In this document: one piece after another, positions 8,641-15,000 of the stretch | Numbering within the stretch: position 1 is the stretch's first letter | Layout of the letters: every line of letters begins with the position of its first letter | Assembly: GCA_012295275.1 (NCBI GenBank) | Contig: CM022669.1 | Location: 12,406,980 to 12,421,979 of the forward strand | Direction of reading: 5' to 3' | Length of the DNA stretch: 15,000 bases | Source of the DNA: Chrysomallon squamiferum | Taxonomy: Eukaryota > Mollusca > Gastropoda > Neomphalida > Peltospiridae | The notes under the pieces: generated by a model | Seen by the model: only the letters and a program-made list of their open reading frames with translations | Told to the model about the DNA's origin: nothing | Databases searched by the model: none | Translations under genes and position numbers: made by a program

Positions 8641-9490
8641 TAATATATTTGTTCAAACAGCAGTATTTACTCGCAGAAAGATGGGTTTTTTAAAACTCTA
8701 ATTGTAGAACGAAAGTATAAATAATGTATTTATTCTAAACTATTGTTGAAACTACAATACTGATACAAAGTGGGAAGATAAATAAAACATTTTTATTTGT
8801 AACAATGGAAACAGTTGTTTAAATAGTGTATGTTTTCTAAATATAATATTAACATAAAATAATATTATTTCTATCTGTAATACTGATACCTAATGTTAGT
8901 TTAAAATTAATAAAATATAAGCTGCAAAACTTAGTGTTGATAAATGTTCTCCTCCGGTAGTGTATATAACTAGACATTTAAAAAAGTAAAATAGGAACAT
9001 ATAGACAATCCATTAAATAAATATTTTACTATTATTATTATTATTTATATTTTATCGCTATTTCTTTTTTATATTATAATGAATATCAGATTCGAAATAA
9101 TAGCATAAATCTCAAAATGAAATTCATACTTATACGAATAAAAGATTTAATTCAGTTTAAATTATACATTTTTTATTTCATTTTATTTTATTATTATTTT
9201 TTTTTAAATACTGAATTAATTATATTATAAAAGCTGTAAATTAAGATTGGTAGGAAAACAATTATACTGAAATCTTTATTTATAAGTCTGTTAATATATA
9301 ACGATATTCTGTGTAAAAAAATATCCAGAAATACCCATCATAATTTAATTGTATATTTGCATTTGAGTCTGTTCGACAGTCCATATGTTTCAAATGGAAG
9401 TGTGTTTTCGTAAATCTGTGTGCATGCCTTTTATGTATGTCTGTACGTACTTGTGTATGTGTGTGTGTATGTATTTACGTCTGTGTGTGT
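8641..9490. other. AT-rich gene-free DNA, nothing recognised
   Basis: The segment contains possible remnants of the ~49-bp family near its left end, T-rich runs around 9170-9205, and TG-rich sequence from about 9416 leading into the tetranucleotide arrays. No coding or RNA gene signal. Confidence 0.6.
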
Positions 9491-9496
9491 ATATAT

Positions 9497-9503
9497 CTAT
9501 ATC

Positions 9504-9558
<55 letters not shown>

Positions 9559-9692
9559 ATATATATATATAAACATACATACATAAATGTATGAGATATG
9601 TATGTGTGTGTATATGTATGCATGTATGTATGTATTATGTATGTATGTATGTATGTATGTATGTAGGTAGGTAGGTAGGTAGGTAGGTAGGT
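9497..9692. repeat. Compound tetranucleotide array (ATCT, TATG, TAGG)
   Basis: (ATCT)n with minor variants runs to about 9556, then (AT)n, then TG/TATG repeats, a TATG run from about 9636, and a (TAGG)n run at about 9664-9692. The last change, A to G within the unit, looks like expansion of a point-mutated repeat. Confidence 0.9.
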
Positions 9693-9726
9693 ATAATTAT
9701 ACAATTACATGAACGAAATCAAGACA

Positions 9727-10349
9727 AAATAAATAAAATAATATTCTTCATAGTACAAATATCTGACCAAAATGTACATCAAAGTTTTTGAAATGGCGTT
9801 TTCGTTACAGTATGAACATTTAGGGTTATACTGCCTTGTAAAAAGAGGATGTCTTTTTTCTTCTTCTTCTTCTTTTGGTTCGCCTACGACTATCTGCAAA
9901 TACAATAATATAGAATTATAACAACGAAACAAGAAGAAAAAAAAAAAATTAAATAATATTCTTTATAGTACAAATATTTTTATTAAATGGCGTTATTACA
10001 GTATGAACATCTACGATTATACTGCCTTGCAAAAAGAGTGTTTTTTTGTTTGTTTGTTTTTTTCTTCATGTTGTTTCGGTTCACTTACTGTTAACTGCAT
10101 ATACAATAATATACAACTATATCAACGAAAGAAAGAAAAAAATAAATTAAATAATATTCTTCGTAGTTCAAATATTTTTTTTTTTTATTTTTATTTTTTT
10201 TTTCAATGGCGTTGTCGTTACATACGGTAAGAACGTCTGGCGTTATACTGCTTTGTAAAAAAAAAAAGGGTATTTTTATTTTTTTTTTAATGTTTTTTTT
10301 TTTTTCTTCTTCTTCTTCTTCTTCTTCTTTTTGGTTCACTTTCGGCTAA
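9727..10349. repeat. Three-copy ~200-bp tandem repeat
   Basis: The anchor ATATTCTT appears at 9741, 9956 and 10154 (spacings 215 and 198). Each is followed in order by a TAGTACAAATAT-like string, AATGGCGTT, GTTACAGTATGAACAT-like sequence, TTATACTGCCTTGTAAAAAG, a T/CTT-rich tract and GGTTC(G/A)C. Copies 1 and 2 then share ACAATAATATA and ATCAACGAAA-like ends, while copy 3 diverges after about 10335. The CTT tract differs in length between copies. Two minus-strand open frames (9705-9932 and 10091-10339) are related only because they lie in different copies. Confidence 0.85.
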
Positions 10350-10660
10350 ATGAGTAAAGTGAAAGGCTCCCGTTGTCAGCCTTTTTACAAGAAGCATCAG
10401 CGCACGTCTAATTCCTCGCCTCGCCAAGAAAAAAAATATCTCATTGTGCTGCTATGATTTGAAAATTTCCTCGTAAATATCAGTCAAATAGACTTTCCGT
10501 TCCAGCAGTTTTCAATTTTTTTTTTTTTTTTTTAACAACTCGATTTCAGTTTAATTGGGATTATTTACAAATATTAAACGATCTAGCTCCCCCCCCCGCC
10601 TCACACTGTCATTCAGCTGGTATCTGTGTTTGTCCAGGCTTTGAAATGGTTGTAAAAGGG
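10350..10660. other. Unique island, candidate regulatory or unrecognised element
   Basis: Complex sequence with CpGs and mixed composition follows the tandem array; it is broken by a T run near 10517-10534 and a run of nine C (10589-10597) that stands out in this AT-rich window. No protein-like frame. Function unknown. Confidence 0.35.
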
Positions 10661-10922
10661 AAAAAGAAAAAGATTTTTAAAAGGTAGAGGAGAAAATAAA
10701 AGAAAGAAAAAAAAAAAAAAAAAAGGAAGCAAATAGAATAAGAATGAAAGCTGAAGTGTGCGTGTGTAAAAAAAAAAAAAAAATAATAATAATAATAAAT
10801 AAATAAATAAATAATAAATAAAATTAAAAATTAAAAATAAATCAAAGGTTATAAATAAAAATTACAAAAGAAAGCAGAAGCTAAATGAAAATGGAAAGTT
10901 GTGTACGGAAAGAAAAGAAATG

Positions 10923-10958
<36 letters not shown>

Positions 10959-11035
10959 GTAGTAGTAGTAATAGTAGTAGTAGTAATAATAATAATAAGA
11001 CAAAGAAAAAGAAATAAATTAAAATTAAAAAACCC
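10661..11035. repeat. Purine-rich and triplet simple-sequence block
   Basis: Poly-A and AAAG/GGA-type purine sequence (about 10660-10735), an A run and AAT/AAAT units (10770-10820), then AAT and AGT triplets (10921-10999). The minus-strand open frames across it are poly-Leu and poly-Ile artefacts. Confidence 0.85.
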
Positions 11036-11280
11036 TTCGCGCACGACATCTGTTAGGTTTCTGTGAGTGAAATAGACATCTAACTGCAGTGAAATGAGAA
11101 TACTTGTCGATTTCTGTTGTCGCAAATTACAAACACGTCAACTTACAAAACATCTCTGTTTTGTAAACAGTGAACTTGACGTTCTACAAGTACCCGTCTT
11201 TCAAACACTCGAGTACAGCTGTATTTTCTGACACTATTTTGTTAATAAAAGAATTTGAAAAGAGATCATAGTGGGATAGA
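11036..11280. other. Unique island containing a long imperfect inverted repeat
   Basis: Non-repetitive sequence between simple repeats. It contains nested inverted-repeat arms, listed separately, and a perfect forkhead consensus TGTAAACA. No coding frame is recognisable. Confidence 0.45.
11135..11182. repeat. Inverted repeat / hairpin with forkhead site
   Basis: Inner arms TTACAAAACA (11143-11152) and TGTTTTGTAA (11157-11166) are perfect, with a TCTC loop. Outer arms ACGTCAA (11135-11141) and TTGACGT (11176-11182) are also perfect, with 1 and 9 unpaired bases between the two stems. A third pair, TACTTGT (11101-11107) and ACAAGTA (11186-11192), lies outside them. Confidence 0.7.
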
Positions 11281-11937
11281 GAAATACGGAAAGGTGCCCC
11301 GAATTTTATTTTATTTTTTTTGTTTTGATGGAGAAAGTTTGTTGGTTTTATCGCTGTGTAAAAATAAGATTTTACACTTTTTTTTGTACTGCTTTTATTT
11401 TATTTATTTTATTTATTTTCTTGAAAGTTTATTTTATTTTATTTTATTTTTATTTTTATTTTATATATATATACATACATATATATATATTATAGAGTGT
11501 TGAAAATTTGAAAATTTATTTATTTATTTATTTAATTATTTATTTATTTGTTTGTTTATTTGCTTGTTTATCTTTCATTAATTATTTGGATTATTTATTT
11601 ATCTTTATTGTTTATTGATTTAATTAAATTTGTATTTATTTACTTTTTATTTATTTATTTATTTTTTGAAATTGCATTATATTTATATTATCAGAATCGT
11701 AATTTTAAAAATAACGATGTTTTTTTTTTTTATAATTACTGTGTGAAAAATATTCTTCGAAGATGTTACAAAGCTCTTTTAGTATTTATTTTGAGCGGAA
11801 TATATATAATTTCATTTTAGACAACAAGACAGAAACAAACAAATAAAATGTAATGCAAATGAAAATAAAATACGAATAAAATTAAAAATTAATGAAATGA
11901 AAATGTTCATAAAGTAATAAAAAATGTTTATTATTAA
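11281..11937. repeat. T-rich DNA with (TTTA)n and (TTTTA)n arrays
   Basis: TTTTA/TTTA repeats at about 11397-11463 and 11512-11665 dominate, with T runs and an (AT)n tract. Open frames of Phe/Tyr/Ile-rich peptides (11255-11503, 11548-11820) are products of the repeats; I do not call genes. Confidence 0.75.
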
Positions 11938-11938
11938 C

Positions 11939-11972
<34 letters not shown>

Positions 11973-12043
11973 GATATATGTATATCTGGCTGTCTATCTA
12001 TTTATCTGTCTGTTCTATGTGTCAGTCTGTCTATTTATCTCAG

Positions 12044-12086
<43 letters not shown>
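11938..12086. repeat. (CTGT)n followed by (AAAT)n
   Basis: A CTGT run spans about 11938-11967, decays into CTAT/CTGT variants, and is followed by a perfect AAAT run at about 12045-12086. Confidence 0.9.
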
Positions 12087-12757
12087 GCAATTGCTTTTGA
12101 AATAAAAACACTTTCGTTTAAAGCACTACTTACTTATTTATAACCTTTCTTGTTTGTTTATTTTTGCGTCAAACTGTTTCATGTTTCATTTCCATAATTT
12201 AAACGTTGATGACGAGTAATTTAACCACACATTTTTATTTGCTTAGTCGTTGTTTTTCAAGAGCTATACATATATTTTTATTTGCATTAATATTTCATAC
12301 CTTAATCACAGGTAACGGAATAACTATATCCCAGAGAGAGAAAAAAAAAACCCAGATAATGAAAAAAAATCTATTAAAATAATTCTAGATTTGCTGCAAT
12401 CTTTTTACCTTTTAAAAAATGTATCCAGTTCTGATTGCTGTGGCAAAATGTATTCGTCTCTGGTTGTCTAACGTAATATAGAAATTGTAAATTTTTTTTT
12501 TATTTTTTTTTTTTATTTTAGTTCAAATATCTCGGAAATTAACGCATGCATTATGCATAGTTATATTTCGTCGCTTGCAATCGATATGATGGAAGTTCTC
12601 ACTCTCTCTCTCTCTATGTGTGTGTGTGTGTGTAGGTTTTGTATAGTGATAATGAGATATAACAGCGATGTATATTACTGTTGTGTTATTACATTGTTGG
12701 GCTGGGTTTTCAAATAATAGGTCTGTGGCTTTCCATATGAAATAATGTTAATACCGG

Positions 12758-12760
<3 letters not shown>
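12087..12760. other. AT-rich, partly unique gene-free DNA
   Basis: Mixed sequence without a recognisable gene. It contains two ATGCAT palindromes one base apart (12546-12558), (CT)n and (TG)n runs at about 12599-12633, and T runs near 12492-12516. Confidence 0.5.

Positions 12761-12837
<77 letters not shown>
12761..12837. repeat. Perfect (AT)38 microsatellite
   Basis: An uninterrupted AT dinucleotide array of 77 bases, the longest perfect repeat in the window, passing directly into a short CA-rich tail. Confidence 0.97.
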
Positions 12838-12846
<9 letters not shown>

Positions 12847-13091
12847 ACACACATACACATACAAATACAAACGAATTATTTACATAAATTGATTCTGGGA
12901 TAGTTAAATGTGATGATTTGATTTTTATCCCTTTCTGTCTAGTTGTGTAGTTATGCACGTTCATCCATTTGTCGATAATCTCATTTATTTTGTCTGTAAT
13001 CTGTATATCAGAAATAATTCATAGAAAAAAAAATTTAACATAAAAATAATTTTATTAGAATAAGTTATTGTTGGGATATTCAGTTATGCAT
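12838..13091. other. Short AT-rich gap, nothing recognised
   Basis: CA-rich tail of the preceding array, then unremarkable AT-rich sequence. Confidence 0.6.
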
Positions 13092-13183
13092 TATTTGTTT
13101 ATTTATTTATATATTTATTTTATTTATTTACTTATTTTTATTTATTTATTTATTTACTTATTTTTATTTATTTATTTTTATTT

Positions 13184-13214
<31 letters not shown>

Positions 13215-13244
13215 TTTTTTTTATTTTTTTTATTTTTTTGTTTA
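13092..13244. repeat. (TTTA)n array
   Basis: About 150 bases of TTTA units with occasional CTTA and TTTTTA variants. It ends in T-rich sequence. Confidence 0.92.
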
Positions 13245-13485
13245 TGTACATTTTTTATTCATTGTAGTTTTATTATTAATATCCTTTAAGTTTATTTATT
13301 TCATTTAACTATTCAATTTCACACAGCTGTTTAATTTTAAATTATAAATTTTATCTACATATACTGGTTAAAAAAATAGCGAAAAAAAAATTGTTTTAAC
13401 TGACAAATGTTATTCAAGAGAAATAATATAAACATATTTCAGGATTTCAGATTTTTGTTATACCTTTTTAATAATAATAATAATA

Positions 13486-13540
<55 letters not shown>

Positions 13541-13880
13541 GTAATAAAAATTTAAATAAATAAATAAAAAAATATATAAAAATAATGATAGATTATTTTC
13601 TATAAGCATTTCCATATGTTTATTTCTTATACTAGTCATTATATTCGTGTATACTTAATTAATATTCTTTTGAAATATAAATGTGTATTGTATATAAGTA
13701 TGTATCTAAAATATGTATGTTTATGTGTCTGTCTGTCTGACTCGTCTATAAACTTACGTACTTTGGAACTTTCCCCAGTATCAACTAAAAGAAGTAGAAG
13801 AAGAAGAAAAGACAAGTTTAAATAAAAATATAAATTCAGTTTAAAACTAAAATAACAATTAAATGCATTTATATATTTGA
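13245..13880. other. AT-rich gene-free DNA around an (AAT)n array
   Basis: An AAT array at about 13469-13542 has one AAAT interruption near 13485. The flanks are AT-rich; a short AAG/GAA run lies at 13790-13812. No gene seen. Confidence 0.6.
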
Positions 13881-13883
13881 AAC

Positions 13884-13985
13884 AAACAACAACAGCAATA
13901 GAAGTAACAGAACGTCATCTTCAACAACATCAACATTAGCAGAAGATCATCAGCAGCAACAGCAGCAGAAGAAAAGTAACAACGA
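13884..13985. repeat. Imperfect CAA/CAG/CAT triplet tract
   Basis: Mixed CAA, CAG, CAT and AGA triplets over about 100 bases, with short CAG runs near 13949-13969. It could resemble a Gln-rich coding tract, but I find no convincing exon context and treat it as simple sequence. Confidence 0.6.
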
Positions 13986-14309
13986 CATCAAAAGCGCAAA
14001 GAGATGGGTTTGTGGTATGTCACAGAATACATTTTACAAAGCCTGTTACTGCGTATTAGAAAGTTTATATTCATCTTTAACAAAATTAATTATACCAACA
14101 TTAATTTTTTTAACAATACATTAGAATATAAATTCTCCTGATTTGTCTTTTCATGATGCGATAGCGAAATTATATCTAAATTATTACCAAATTTTGTCGG
14201 TAATTAACTGTCACATCAATGAATGTTACAACAATCCGAGATACCTTTACCTTGAAAATATTTTTTTAAAACGTTCATTTTAATTATTTTTAGACATATT
14301 TAGCATTGA
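13986..14309. other. AT-rich gap, nothing recognised
   Basis: Ordinary AT-rich sequence with no gene, repeat array or clear structure. Confidence 0.5.
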
Positions 14310-14690
14310 TCTTTGACGCCGATTCGAAACGTCGGCTGAAATCGCCACCATTTTGGTTTTCCAGGAAGGGAGGTAAGTGAGACGTCATAATCAGCGCCCT
14401 CTGACAGGTGTCGTGTAACAAATTGCCTTTTGGGAAGGCGGTTATTAGCCCCACTTCGCCGCTTGATCGGACGTTCAATCTGACAGCGCTGACAAAGGAA
14501 ATGAGAAAATCAATTGAAAGGTGGCCGTGTTCATTTAGTGGGACGGAGGTGACCGTATCCATAACCAGTCGAGTGGGGAAGTTTATTTCGGTGTCTTTTA
14601 ACAGCACTCTCTCCTGTCACACACAATTACTCACAGGCTTGTATGGAACGACGACGGACGTTCTTCAGAAGGAGATTAAACAAAACTAAA
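14310..14690. other. Unique, CpG-containing island, candidate distal regulatory element
   Basis: The least AT-rich stretch outside the FoxB gene. It has a GCCACCATTTTGG string resembling a YY1 site (14344-14356), a strong splice-donor-like AG/GTAAGTGA at 14371-14380, a CTCF-core-like CAGCGCCCTCTG (14392-14403), an overlapping TALE-dimer-like TGACAGGTGTCG (14402-14413), and another TGACAG (14481-14486). Both strands have open frames of about 90-105 codons, neither starting with ATG or showing a known domain. A regulatory element fits best; an exon of an unseen gene is the alternative. Confidence 0.45.
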
Positions 14691-15000
14691 ATAATAAAAA
14701 TGACGCTAAATTCCTGATAATTTATTATATATATTTTTTAATTATCGTAGAAGTGCTTGGTAGATAGATATGAGAGCTCGGATGAGGCACGGACGGCTCG
14801 AGGATCGATACGCTTCGGTGGACGGTTTAGGTTGCTAAACCTCGAGAAAAGATTTATGTTGTGTTTTTTTTTTTTTTTTTTCTTGCCTGGCAGAGCGTGT
14901 TGGTGAGAGATCCCTTGCTTGTAATCGCTAGGCTTAGTAAATATAAAGGCGAAGTAGTGTTGTCTCTACAACGTCACAGTAAGAAGATTAATAAGAAATA
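14691..15000. other. Partly unique sequence at the window end
   Basis: The segment has CpG-containing sequence (14765-14845) with a small perfect hairpin, a T run near 14864-14881, and mixed sequence to the end. A TGGCAGAGCGTG string near 14887 loosely resembles a tRNA A box, but no matching B box or clover-leaf is present. Confidence 0.45.
14824..14841. repeat. Small perfect hairpin
   Basis: GGTTTAG (14824-14830) and CTAAACC (14835-14841) pair perfectly over a GTTG loop. No poly-T follows immediately and no host gene is evident, so a terminator role is not supported. Confidence 0.6.

Noticed and set aside
9705-10339. Two similar minus-strand open frames suggesting duplicated small genes
   Set aside because: Their similarity comes from lying in copies of the ~200-bp tandem repeat; the frames run through poly-Glu/Lys from CTT and T tracts and have no domain.
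11255-11820. Hydrophobic Phe/Tyr/Ile-rich frames suggesting small membrane proteins
   Set aside because: They are translations of TTTA/TTTTA repeats and T runs.
14290-14689. Overlapping open frames on both strands in the distal island
   Set aside because: Neither begins with ATG, neither resembles a known family, and frames of this length arise by chance when AT content drops. Kept as non-coding unless RNA-seq shows exons.
14880-14950. tRNA or tRNA-derived SINE suggested by an A-box-like TGGCAGAGCGTG
   Set aside because: No B box at the right distance, no D-stem pairing and no clover-leaf could be drawn.
1-15000. Apparent clustering of forkhead sites (RTAAACA or its complement) around FoxB
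   Set aside because: I saw about half a dozen (1993, 2357, 3087, 5840, 6791, 7614, 11162). A rough estimate for DNA this AT-rich gives a similar or larger number by chance, so there is no enrichment.

Overview
The window is animal nuclear DNA. It holds one clear protein-coding gene, an intronless forkhead transcription factor of the FoxB class (3166-4131, + strand), in about 14 kb of very AT-rich, microsatellite-laden DNA with no other gene I can support. The forkhead domain reads as protostome: 'YRKNTQRW', 'RPDRPGKG' and a start of '[12 protein letters not shown]' are close to insect and lophotrochozoan FoxB. The heavy load of TATG, ATCT, TTTA, ATT and (AT)n repeats around an isolated developmental gene resembles cephalopod or other mollusc genomes. 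The mollusc assignment is an inference from style, not a proof.

Layout. 1-1780 is simple-sequence DNA. 1781-2160 is a unique, less AT-rich block upstream of FoxB. 2384-2451 is a long (TA)n. 2461-2960 is the unique proximal 5' flank, with a perfect ten-base PBX-MEIS/PREP composite site, a second MEIS half-site, a GC box, a CCAAT box and a CACCTG E-box. 2971-3165 has poly(dA) tracts, a TA-rich TATA candidate and a CAA-rich leader. 3166-4131 is the FoxB CDS, followed by a purine-rich and T-rich 3' UTR with a candidate AATAAA at 4440.

Downstream of FoxB no further gene is supported. AT-rich filler and microsatellites alternate with unique islands that could be regulatory: 6590-7110, 10350-10660, 11036-11280 and 14310-14690. 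Two tandem-repeat families are not plain microsatellites: a degenerate ~49-bp minisatellite (about 7906-8180) and a three-copy ~200-bp tandem array (about 9727-10349).

The picture is a single developmental regulator in a large gene-poor interval. FoxB is expected to act as a DNA-binding factor with a Groucho/TLE-recruiting EH1 motif. The unique islands are candidates for its cis-regulation, which needs comparative or chromatin data to confirm. I found no novel multi-gene system.
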